Assembly: GCA_013203015.1 (NCBI GenBank)
Contig: JABMPO010000211.1
Span: 1 to 10,695 of the forward strand
Length of the DNA: 10,695 nt
Origin: Fidelibacterota bacterium
Lineage (GTDB): Bacteria; Fidelibacterota; Marinisomatia; Marinisomatales; TCS56
Direction of reading: 5' to 3'
Part shown: positions 1-6,605 of the stretch, one piece after another
Numbering within the stretch: position 1 is the first letter of the stretch
Layout of the letters: every line of letters begins with the position of its first letter
The notes under the pieces: generated by a model
What the model was told of the DNA's origin: nothing
Databases searched by the model: none
What the model saw: the letters and a program-made list of their open reading frames with translations, nothing else
Made by a program: the position numbers and the translations under genes

Positions 1-548
1 GCGTCCATGCGGGCATAAATTGATTTTTCATTTTCCTTTGGTAAATCCACCCTGCGAATGCGAACATCAATTACTTCGATTCCGTAGGTTTTAGTCGCCT
101 CATTGCTACCCCTGGTAACAACATCCATGATCAATTCCCGGTTTTCGGTAATGATTTCAGACATGTTATGGGTTCCAAGTTCACGACGCAATTCCGAGTA
201 CACAATGTCATCAAGTCGAGTCAAGGCCGTAGGAATTGCCTGCACGGTTTGCAGGAACAATAGCGGATCAGAAATTCTCCAACGAACGTAATTATCAACA
301 ATGAGTGTCTTCTTATCACGACTGAGAACTTCTTCCGGTGGGGAATCGTATTCCAGTAGCCGATCATCAAAAACCACTAGTTGCTGAATCGGGTTAGGAA
401 TTTTCAGGTGCAGGCCGGGATCAGTAATTTCCCGAATAGGTTTACCAAACTGCAAAATTACAACCTGTTCTTTTTCATCCACGGTAAATATGCCGGTTAT
501 CAAAATCAACAGGGCAACAACAATTAAACCAATTAGAATTTTCTTCAT
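1..548 (-). CDS. hflC: HflC, SPFH/band-7 membrane protein (3' end outside window)
   Basis: Partial gene; 182 codons are visible and the reading frame runs off the left edge. The protein begins MKKILIGLIVVALLILITGIF, a signal-anchor membrane helix at about residues 3-22. It is followed by a typical SPFH start (VDEKEQVVILQFGKPIREITDPGLH) and the 'D.RLLEYDS' stretch seen in HflC proteins. In the known family, HflC pairs with HflK in a large periplasmic assembly around the inner-membrane protease FtsH and restrains it. The ATG at 548 overlaps the hflK stop codon by 4 nt (ATGA), and a G-rich Shine-Dalgarno-like run lies just upstream, so the two are translationally coupled. The last visible residues (VIDVRIRRVDLPKENEKSIYARMDA) match the end of the SPFH domain, where the coiled coil begins. 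Nothing looks broken. Confidence 0.95.
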   Translation of the reverse strand, partial: MKKILIGLIVVALLILITGIFTVDEKEQVVILQFGKPIREITDPGLHLKIPNPIQQLVVFDDRLLEYDSPPEEVLSRDKKTLIVDNYVRWRISDPLLFLQTVQAIPTALTRLDDIVYSELRRELGTHNMSEIITENRELIMDVVTRGSNEATKTYGIEVIDVRIRRVDLPKENEKSIYARMD

Positions 549-1519
549 TTGGCACCCCCACCCTGATTACTCAGGTTTAAGAGGTTGATCAGGTTCCCTC
601 CATCTTTATCGGGAATAATATATTTCTGAATTCCCGGCAGGATTTCTTCCATAGCTTCGAGATAAAGCCGTGTTTCCGTAACCCCCTGGGCCTTGCGGTA
701 TTCTTTTAATATTGCCGTAAATTTTGCAGCATCACCTTCGGCGCGTTTAATGCGGGCTTCCATATAACCCTGGGCTTCTTCGATCTGAGCCTGGGCTTCA
801 CCACGGGCTTTGGGAATAACATTATTACGATAACTTTCGGCCTGATTAATCATACGGTTTTTATCTTCCTTGGCCGATGCAACATCCTTAAAGGCCGCCA
901 CAACCTGTTTCGGAGGACCCACAGCCTGTAGCTGAACAGCCACCACATGGATACCGGTATGGTAACGATCAAGGGTCACTTGCAGCAATTCTTTAGCCTC
1001 TTCCTGGATCATGAATTTACCAGCTGTGAGAGCCTCATCAATCTTGTGCTGCCCAATTGTAGTACGCAAGCTGGCTTCAGCCGCTTCACGCACTGTTGCT
1101 TCCGGCTTGACAAAATTAAACAGATAGGCCTGCGGATCTTTAATTTTGTACTGAACGATCAATTCGGCATCCACAATATTTTCGTCACCGGTGAGCATCA
1201 AACTCTCTTTTTCAAATTTCCGATAACCTTGTTTTCCAACATTGCGAAAACCAATTTCGATCCGTTTCACTTCGGTCACTTTGGGTGTATTGACTACCTC
1301 AATCGGATAGGGTAAATGCCAATTCAAACCTGATTGAGCCACTCTGGTGGCTTTGCCAAAGGTACGGATTACACCAACTTCATCGGGACCAACCACAAAA
1401 ATTCCGGTGGCCAGCCACAACCCTAAGGCAATAATGATGATTGGAATGATACCAAGGGCAAACAATTTATCCGGAATCCGAATTTCCTTATCGCCAATGA
1501 TAATTTTACGATATGCCAT
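545..1519 (-). CDS. hflK: HflK, SPFH/band-7 membrane protein, FtsH regulator subunit
   Basis: The product is 324 residues. A short N-terminal stretch of about 18 residues precedes one hydrophobic helix at about 19-43. The SPFH/band-7 domain follows (VGPDEVGVIRTFGKATRVAQSGLNWHLPYPIEVV), with the family's 'MLTGDENIVDAELIVQYKIKDP' segment. A charged, Ala/Glu-rich coiled coil starts near residue 215 (AKEDKNRMINQAESYRN...AEGDAAKF) and carries the 'TRLYLEAMEEILP' ending typical of HflK. In the family, HflK and HflC form a hetero-oligomeric cage around FtsH. This copy is shorter than the E. coli protein (about 420 residues), mainly because it lacks the long Gly/Pro-rich cytoplasmic N-tail. The ATG at 1519 has a strong Shine-Dalgarno sequence. 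It lies 45 nt downstream of rpoN with no terminator-like hairpin between, so co-transcription is likely. Confidence 0.96.
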   Translation of the reverse strand: MAYRKIIIGDKEIRIPDKLFALGIIPIIIIALGLWLATGIFVVGPDEVGVIRTFGKATRVAQSGLNWHLPYPIEVVNTPKVTEVKRIEIGFRNVGKQGYRKFEKESLMLTGDENIVDAELIVQYKIKDPQAYLFNFVKPEATVREAAEASLRTTIGQHKIDEALTAGKFMIQEEAKELLQVTLDRYHTGIHVVAVQLQAVGPPKQVVAAFKDVASAKEDKNRMINQAESYRNNVIPKARGEAQAQIEEAQGYMEARIKRAEGDAAKFTAILKEYRKAQGVTETRLYLEAMEEILPGIQKYIIPDKDGGNLINLLNLSNQGGGAK

Positions 1520-1523
1520 GTTA

Positions 1524-1534
1524 TCCTCTCCTTT
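1524..1534 (-). promoter_or_regulatory. Strong ribosome binding site of hflK
   Basis: The coding strand reads AAAGGAGAGGA a few nucleotides before the hflK ATG at 1519. It is the strongest Shine-Dalgarno match in the window. hflK is separated from rpoN by 45 nt and cannot rely on stop-start coupling, so this site probably gives it independent and efficient translation. Confidence 0.8.
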
Positions 1535-1564
1535 CAGTGGGGGGACATTATTTAAAAAAGTAAG

Positions 1565-2923
1565 CTAAATTTTTCGTCGCAATCGTGCGACCGGAATTTT
1601 TAATTGTTCTCGGTATTTCGCCACTGTACGGCGGGCAACCGGGAAACCGCTCTGAGCTAGTAAACCCACTATCTGCTCATCGTTATAGGGTGTGTTGCTG
1701 TCTTCCTTATCAATAATTTCACGCAAAGCATCCTTAATTATCTGATTACTGATTTCCCGTCCATCCTGCAAAGCAATTCCTTCGGTAAAAAAGGATTTCA
1801 GCTCAAATATTCCAAACGGTGCATCTACATATTTACCCCGTGTGGCCCGGGAGATTGTAGAAATATCCATTTTAATTTCGTCAGCAATATCCTGCAATTT
1901 CATTGGTAGTAACTGGCGTATGTCCGAATTAAAAAAATCCGGTTGACGATCAATGATTGCCTGCATAACGGCCGCCATTGTGCGGCGGCGTTGCTGGATT
2001 GCCTGGATAAACCAACTGGCTGAATCAATTTTCTGCTTCACATACTGCAAAACCTCCGGGTTATGCTTTTCCTTCAGCATCATCTTGTAGGAATGATTAA
2101 TATGCAATTCAGGCAACCAGTTATCATTGGAAACGATTATCCATTCCCCTTCATGTTCGCGAATTGTAATGTCGGGAACAACAACCTGATTAGCCACCGA
2201 CCGTCGTCCCTCACCGGGTCGGGGATTGAGAGCCGTAATAATTTCAGTGGCTGCGGTCAGTTCAGCGCTGGTACAGCTTAACGACCGCATAATAGCCGGA
2301 AAACGCCGGTTGGCAAAATCATCAAAACATTCCGTAATAATTTTATGAGCCAGTGAATCCGGTTGATCTTCAAGTTGGATTGTGAGACATTCTTGAAGCG
2401 ATCGGGCAGCAATACCCTTGGGATCCAGTCTTTGAACCAGCTTAAGCAGCACTTCAATTTTTTCCAGAGGCGTTTCGAACCGATCGGCGATCAGGATTAT
2501 ATCAGTGCCAAGATAGCCACGTTCATCAAGATTCCAGATAATTTCTTCGGTAACAGTGCGCTCCCAATCGCTAAGATCGTATAAATCCAGTTGTTTGATC
2601 AAGTCTTCCAGAAAATCACTCTGCTGAGCGATGGGCATATCAATTTCTTCTTTGCTGGCATCATAAGTATTGGGAGCCGTGTAATGATCCGGATCATTCA
2701 ATATGCTGTCCCAATCGATTTCATCCTCGGCCGGTTCACTATTTTCTTCTGATTCCGGCTCATTGGTTTCCGGTTCGGCTATTTCTAATACCGGATTGAT
2801 TTCCAATTCTTCAACTATTTTTTGTTCCAGGTTCGCCATTGGCAATTGTAGCAGGGAAGCCTGTAAAATCTGCTGGGGAGCCAGAATTTGTTTTTGTTCA
2901 AGCCGCTGTTCCAACCTGGGCAT
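1565..2923 (-). CDS. rpoN: RNA polymerase sigma-54 factor (RpoN)
   Basis: The product is 452 residues, close to the usual RpoN length. Three regions are visible in order. The Gln/Leu-rich activator-responsive region I covers residues 1-48 (QRLEQKQILAPQQILQASLLQLPM, ELEINPVLE). An acidic linker (region II) covers about 49-95. The core-binding region and helix-turn-helix region follow (LQDIADEIKMDISTISRATRGKYV, then APFGIFELKSFF). The RpoN box ARRTVAKYRE is intact at residues 430-439 and recognises the -24 promoter element. Sigma-54 directs RNA polymerase to -24/-12 promoters and needs an AAA+ enhancer-binding protein to open them. The start codon shares one base with the lptB stop (TGATG) and has no clear Shine-Dalgarno sequence, so translation probably relies on coupling to lptB. 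The lptB-rpoN pairing is widely conserved. Here hflK and hflC follow instead of the usual hpf and ptsN. Confidence 0.98.
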   Translation of the reverse strand: MPRLEQRLEQKQILAPQQILQASLLQLPMANLEQKIVEELEINPVLEIAEPETNEPESEENSEPAEDEIDWDSILNDPDHYTAPNTYDASKEEIDMPIAQQSDFLEDLIKQLDLYDLSDWERTVTEEIIWNLDERGYLGTDIILIADRFETPLEKIEVLLKLVQRLDPKGIAARSLQECLTIQLEDQPDSLAHKIITECFDDFANRRFPAIMRSLSCTSAELTAATEIITALNPRPGEGRRSVANQVVVPDITIREHEGEWIIVSNDNWLPELHINHSYKMMLKEKHNPEVLQYVKQKIDSASWFIQAIQQRRRTMAAVMQAIIDRQPDFFNSDIRQLLPMKLQDIADEIKMDISTISRATRGKYVDAPFGIFELKSFFTEGIALQDGREISNQIIKDALREIIDKEDSNTPYNDEQIVGLLAQSGFPVARRTVAKYREQLKIPVARLRRKI

Positions 2924-3660
2924 CAGTCTAACCGGAAACTTTCACCAAGATATAATTTTCGAGCTTCTCGGTCGTTGGCAAGAAATTGAGAATCCCCGGA
3001 TTTTAATATTCTGCCCTCAAATAATAAATATGAACGATCGGTAATTGCCAGGGTTTCTCTCACATTATGATCCGTGATTAACACACCGATATCCCGGTCT
3101 TTCAACGAGTGGATAATTGACTGAATATCTTCCACCGCGATGGGATCAACACCGGCAAACGGTTCATCCAATAAGATAAAATCGGGATCCATGGCCAAGG
3201 CCCGACAGATCTCTACCCGGCGCCGCTCCCCACCGGACAGATTATAGCCACGATTCTTCCGAATGCGTTCAATTGATAAATCCTGCAATAATCCGTCAAT
3301 TTTTTTCTGACGCTCAGCTTTGGTAAGGGTGGTCATTTCCAGCACCAGGTTGAGATTATCCTCGACTGATAATTTGCCAAAAATCGATGGCTCCTGGCTC
3401 AGATAGCCAATTCCACTACGGGCTCGTTTATACATTGCATAATTGGTGATTTGCCGGTCATCGAGATAAACATCACCCCGGGTTGGTTTGATCATCCCGG
3501 TAATCATGTAAAAGGTCGTGGTTTTCCCGGCCCCGTTGGGACCAAGTAAACCGACAATTTCCCCTTTATGAAGCTTGATATCGACGTTGCTTACCACCAT
3601 TCGCTTGCCATATTTTTTATATAATCCCTCAGCGCGCAGGATCTGGCGGGAATTATTCAT
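2923..3660 (-). CDS. lptB: LptB, LPS export ABC transporter ATPase
   Basis: The product is 245 residues, the normal LptB length. All ATPase motifs are present: Walker A GPNGAGKTT at residues 40-48, Q-loop Gln89, signature LSGGE at 141-145, Walker B FILLDE with catalytic Glu166, and the switch His198 in LITDHNV. The segment after Walker A (TFYMITGMIKPTRGDVYLD) is characteristic of LptB rather than of generic ABC ATPases. LptB dimerises on the cytoplasmic face with LptF and LptG and powers LPS extraction from the inner membrane. lptF and lptG are not in this window. The ATG at 3660 lies inside the end of lptC (8-nt overlap) and is preceded by GAGG at a good distance. The stop overlaps the rpoN start by one base. 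Confidence 0.97.
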   Translation of the reverse strand: MNNSRQILRAEGLYKKYGKRMVVSNVDIKLHKGEIVGLLGPNGAGKTTTFYMITGMIKPTRGDVYLDDRQITNYAMYKRARSGIGYLSQEPSIFGKLSVEDNLNLVLEMTTLTKAERQKKIDGLLQDLSIERIRKNRGYNLSGGERRRVEICRALAMDPDFILLDEPFAGVDPIAVEDIQSIIHSLKDRDIGVLITDHNVRETLAITDRSYLLFEGRILKSGDSQFLANDREARKLYLGESFRLD

Positions 3661-4195
3661 CCTGACCTCGATCCGTCACGCCGGTGGGTTTTATAACTTT
3701 CCAATGATCAAGCCCAGCATCAGATTCAAAACCGGTTCCGTACAGGGTATCGTTTTGCTCCGTAGTTATCATAACCGGATTATCAGTGTATATCAGTTCA
3801 AGCTCCGAATTCCAATCCAGGGTATCCGTATACAGGGTAACACCGCTGTCCGATACGACAACAACATTTCCTATAGCCGTCATGTAATTGGACTTTTCAT
3901 CGATCTCAGCCTTGAGAGCAGATAACAATGAAGTGTGCGCCTCATTTTCATCATAAAAATCAATATAGACACTGTCATCCAGCAGGGTATACTGGCGGTC
4001 ATTATATTTTTCCAGATGACCGGCCTGGATCACGGCCTGTTTCAGCCCGGTTTTGGTAAGAGTTATGGTAACTTCCCAGCTTTCCTGATCCGGTAGCCCT
4101 ACGCGGCTTGCTCCGTGCTGGTCATCATCGGGTCCGCTACAGCTGGATATCAGTATTACAATAAACAACAACCTGGATATTTGATTCAGATTCAT
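3653..4195 (-). CDS. lptC: LptC-like LPS export periplasmic lipoprotein
   Basis: I place the start at the ATG at 4195, giving 180 residues. An in-frame GTG at 4219 would add eight residues and lies inside the end of kdsD; neither start has a convincing ribosome site. The N-terminus MNLNQISRLLFIVILISSC is a lipoprotein signal peptide with a lipobox (I-S-S-Cys19). The mature part begins with an acidic stretch (SGPDDDQ). The rest is beta-rich and matches the LptC/YrbK pattern, notably YMTAIGNVVVVSDSGVTLYT, then LDWNSELELIYTDNPVMI and the C-terminal TEQNDTLYGTGFESDAGLDHWKV. In the known system LptC accepts LPS from LptB2FG and hands it to LptA. E. coli LptC is held by a transmembrane helix; this copy appears lipid-anchored, as in several other phyla. 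It overlaps lptB, which supports the assignment. Family assignment is confident; start choice is moderate. Confidence 0.88.
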   Translation of the reverse strand: MNLNQISRLLFIVILISSCSGPDDDQHGASRVGLPDQESWEVTITLTKTGLKQAVIQAGHLEKYNDRQYTLLDDSVYIDFYDENEAHTSLLSALKAEIDEKSNYMTAIGNVVVVSDSGVTLYTDTLDWNSELELIYTDNPVMITTEQNDTLYGTGFESDAGLDHWKVIKPTGVTDRGQDE

Positions 4196-4205
4196 AGCAA
4201 ATGAA

Positions 4206-5183
4206 TTATAATATCCCACTCTTCAAAATATCATGGATATGAACCAGTCCGATTGGAATATTTTCACCGGGACTGTTGTGAACAAACAGGCTGGTGATAC
4301 TGTAGGTTTCCATTACTTCAAGCGCTTCGGACACCAACATTTCCTGGTCGACCCAGCGCGGGGTGCTGGTCATCAAAATTTCAGCCGGCTTTTCGAATAT
4401 TTTCTCCGAGCCGGTTTCAAACCCGCGACGAATATCACCATCGGTAATAATTCCGATCATCTTACCGTTATCGTCGACCACTCCGGTAACACCAAGTCCT
4501 TTAGCAGAGATCGCAAACAGCGCATCGCGCACGTTGGTTGCCCGGGTAACGGTAGGAAGTTCGTCACCGGTATGCATAATATGCTTTACTTTCAGCAATA
4601 ATTTCTTTCCCAGGGTGCCACTGGGGTGGAGGGATGCAAAGTCAGAATGTTTGAATTTCCTGGCCTCCAGCAATGCAACCGCCAATGCGTCTCCCATTGC
4701 CAACATGGCAGTTGTACTGGCGGTGGGTACGAGATTCAGGCTGCCAGCCTCGCGTTCAACCGATGTATCCAGCACAATATCGGATAATCGTCCCAGCGCT
4801 GAATTTCGACGACCCGCAAAAGCAACGACTGGCAATCCCATATTAATAAAATGATGGACGATCTCCAGTATCTCATTGGTATCACCGCTGTTGGATAGAG
4901 CAATAATAACATCATCCCGAGTTACCATTCCAAGATCACCATGGAGGGCATCGCCGGGATGGATAAAGATAGCGGGTGTTCCGGTACTGGCCAGGGTCGA
5001 GGCGATTTTCTGGGAAATCAAACCAGCTTTCCCCATGCCCGAAACAATTACCCGGCCACTACAATTTAGAATTGTTTTAACAGCCCTATCAAAATCAGAA
5101 TTAATCCTCTGTTCCAAAGCCTGAATTGACTCAGCTTCAATTCTAATGGCACGTTGACCAATCTCGATATTTGTCTTAGCCAT
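4206..5183 (-). CDS. kdsD: KdsD, arabinose-5-phosphate isomerase
   Basis: The product is 325 residues and interconverts ribulose-5-phosphate and arabinose-5-phosphate, the first committed step to Kdo. An N-terminal SIS sugar-isomerase domain (about 35-170) is followed by two CBS domains (about 200-258 and 265-325), the standard KdsD plan. Lys52, Glu104, Glu145 and His186 align with the four catalytic residues reported for the E. coli enzyme (Lys59, Glu111, Glu152, His193), each offset by exactly 7, so the active site is intact. Diagnostic stretches include VSGMGKAG, LSNSGDTNE, PTASTTAMLAMGDALAVALL, HPSGTLGKKLLLKV and IITDGDIRR. An in-frame TTG at 5195 could extend the frame by four residues, but the ATG at 5183 sits correctly behind a GGAGA ribosome site. 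It lies 13 nt after kdsC and 10 nt before lptC. Confidence 0.97.
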   Translation of the reverse strand: MAKTNIEIGQRAIRIEAESIQALEQRINSDFDRAVKTILNCSGRVIVSGMGKAGLISQKIASTLASTGTPAIFIHPGDALHGDLGMVTRDDVIIALSNSGDTNEILEIVHHFINMGLPVVAFAGRRNSALGRLSDIVLDTSVEREAGSLNLVPTASTTAMLAMGDALAVALLEARKFKHSDFASLHPSGTLGKKLLLKVKHIMHTGDELPTVTRATNVRDALFAISAKGLGVTGVVDDNGKMIGIITDGDIRRGFETGSEKIFEKPAEILMTSTPRWVDQEMLVSEALEVMETYSITSLFVHNSPGENIPIGLVHIHDILKSGIL

Positions 5184-5188
5184 TAGTT

Positions 5189-5193
5189 TCTCC
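5189..5193 (-). promoter_or_regulatory. Ribosome binding site fixing the kdsD start
   Basis: The coding strand reads GGAGA, then five bases, then the ATG at 5183. The upstream TTG at 5195 overlaps this motif and cannot use it, so the ATG is preferred as the kdsD start. Confidence 0.7.
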
Positions 5194-5196
5194 AAA

Positions 5197-5739
5197 TCAA
5201 TCTTTTTCCAAATTTTTTAAGGCCAGTTTGAATTTCTGTTGGCCTTCCAATAACAGGTCAATCACTTCCCGAACAGCTCCTTCGCCCCCCCTTTTTTTTG
5301 TTACGTATGCCGCCCGTTTTTTGACCGGTGCATAGGCATTCTCGACCGCAATTGGCAATCCCACCAGATTCAAAACCGGGATATCTATCAAATCATCACC
5401 AACGTAGGCGATTTCGTCATCGCTAAGCCCGAATTCCGATTTTATCGATTGATATGGTTCCAACTTGTTAACAGTACCGTTATAGACCGCATCAATCGGC
5501 AATTCTTTTAAACGCAATTCTGTCGCCGGTGAATAGCGTCCCGAGATCACAGCCAGTTTCAAACCACCCGCCTTAGCCAGGAAAAACCCTGCGCCGTCGA
5601 TTACGCTGAACCGCTTCAATTCAATATTACCGGATCCCATAAAAATAGTACCGTCCGTTAAAACGCCATCTACGTCACAAATTAGCATTTTAATTTTTGC
5701 AATTTTGGTCAGTAAGCTTTGGGTTATCGTGTTTGACAT
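5197..5739 (-). CDS. kdsC: KdsC, Kdo-8-phosphate phosphatase (HAD family)
   Basis: The product is 180 residues, a capless HAD phosphatase of the size expected for KdsC. Motif I DVDGVLTDG places the nucleophile at Asp22 and the acid/base at Asp24. Motif II has Ser66 (VISGR), motif III probably Lys92 (VNK), and motif IV is GDDLID at 114-119. The C-terminal KKRGGEGAVREV (148-159) is the conserved KdsC tail that reaches into the neighbouring subunit of the tetramer. It hydrolyses Kdo-8-phosphate to Kdo in the cytoplasm. The gene begins 20 nt after kdsA with only a weak ribosome site, and ends 13 nt before kdsD. Codons 147-152 form an A8G7 homopolymer run, reported separately. Confidence 0.97.
   Translation of the reverse strand: MSNTITQSLLTKIAKIKMLICDVDGVLTDGTIFMGSGNIELKRFSVIDGAGFFLAKAGGLKLAVISGRYSPATELRLKELPIDAVYNGTVNKLEPYQSIKSEFGLSDDEIAYVGDDLIDIPVLNLVGLPIAVENAYAPVKKRAAYVTKKRGGEGAVREVIDLLLEGQQKFKLALKNLEKD
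5285..5299 (-). repeat. A8G7 homopolymer run inside kdsC
   Basis: On the coding strand eight consecutive A are followed directly by seven consecutive G, spelling the end of Thr147, then Lys-Lys-Arg-Gly and most of Gly152. It is the longest mononucleotide run I see in the window. Such tracts are prone to replication slippage, and A-runs also to transcriptional slippage. The reading frame is intact here. Confidence 0.9.
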
Positions 5740-5759
5740 TGTCTGCTCTGTCTCAAATT

Positions 5760-6605
5760 TTATTCCACTTGTTCTTTTGCGTCAAACTGACACACAACTG
5801 ATCGTAATTGTTTAAGCTCGCTTAAAAATCGCTCGAGCTGACTCAACGGCCACTGGGTGGCGGCATCGGATAATGCAGCAGCCGGATTATCATGCACTTC
5901 GAGAAAAACACCATCACAACCGGCAGCAACAGCCCCCCGGGCAACATGGGGAATATACTGGCGCAGGCCGGCGGTTGCGGAACCCAGCCCACCCGGTAAT
6001 TGGGCGCTGTGGGTAGCATCGAAAATCACCGGATAACCAGTGGCCTGCATGATCGGTATCGAACGTAAATCAGTAACCAGATTATTATAGCCGAACTGGA
6101 CGCCGCGCTCGGTAATTAAAATTTGATTCGATCCGGTTTGTTCGATTTTGCGGACGGCATTATTCATATCGGAAGGTGCCAGAAACTGACCTTTTTTAAT
6201 GTTAACCGGTCTACCGGTTTCGGCGGCCGCTACCAACAAATCGGTCTGCCGGCACAAGAACGCTGGAATCTGAATCGCATCTGCCACCTCGGACACCAGG
6301 GCGGCCTGTTCCGGAAGATGGATATCTATAATGACTGGAACATTGAATTGACTCTTTACCTCAGCCATTATTTGCAAACCCTGATCGATGCCCGGTCCAC
6401 GAAAAGCCGTGCCCGCTGTACGATTAGCCTTATCGAATGAAGCCTTGAAAATGAAAGGAATTTCAAGTTTGTTGGCGATTTTATGGATCGATTCAGCCAT
6501 CATTAATACATGATCACGGCTTTCAATTACACAGGGTCCGGCAATTAGTGGCAGAGCAGCCGCACCAAATTCCACCGATTTGATTTTTACCTGCCGGGGT
6601 CTCAT
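5760..6605 (-). CDS. kdsA: KdsA, Kdo-8-phosphate synthase (metal-dependent type)
   Basis: The product is 281 residues, the normal KdsA length, and condenses arabinose-5-phosphate with phosphoenolpyruvate. Visible motifs are IAGPCVIES near the N-terminus, the KASFDKANRTA and FRGPG substrate loops, IDIHLPEQ, IQIPAFLCRQTDLL, KKGQFLAP and FDATHSAQLPGG. Cys25, His199, Glu236 and Asp247 line up with the metal ligands described for the Aquifex aeolicus enzyme (Cys11, His185, Glu222, Asp233), all offset by exactly 14. E. coli-type metal-independent enzymes carry Asn at the Cys position, so this one should belong to the metal-dependent class. The ATG at 6605 overlaps the pyrG stop by 4 nt (ATGA). GAGG lies about 10 nt upstream, a rather long spacing, so coupling to pyrG probably matters. 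Confidence 0.97.
   Translation of the reverse strand: MRPRQVKIKSVEFGAAALPLIAGPCVIESRDHVLMMAESIHKIANKLEIPFIFKASFDKANRTAGTAFRGPGIDQGLQIMAEVKSQFNVPVIIDIHLPEQAALVSEVADAIQIPAFLCRQTDLLVAAAETGRPVNIKKGQFLAPSDMNNAVRKIEQTGSNQILITERGVQFGYNNLVTDLRSIPIMQATGYPVIFDATHSAQLPGGLGSATAGLRQYIPHVARGAVAAGCDGVFLEVHDNPAAALSDAATQWPLSQLERFLSELKQLRSVVCQFDAKEQVE

Noticed and set aside
545..571. TTGGCAC on the plus strand near 549 as a sigma-54 element
   Set aside because: The bases at the -12 position do not resemble TTGC, it points against all genes, and it overlaps the coding end of hflK.
947..1315. Plus-strand open frame of 122 codons inside hflK
   Set aside because: It lies opposite a well-supported hflK, has no recognisable domain or ribosome site, and has antisense-shadow composition. 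The same applies to the other plus-strand frames in the window, including 4363-4854 and 7700-8155.
4613..4626. TGGCACC on the minus strand inside kdsD as a sigma-54 element
   Set aside because: No TTGC-like element follows at the required spacing, and the bases are explained by the conserved HPSGTLG codons.
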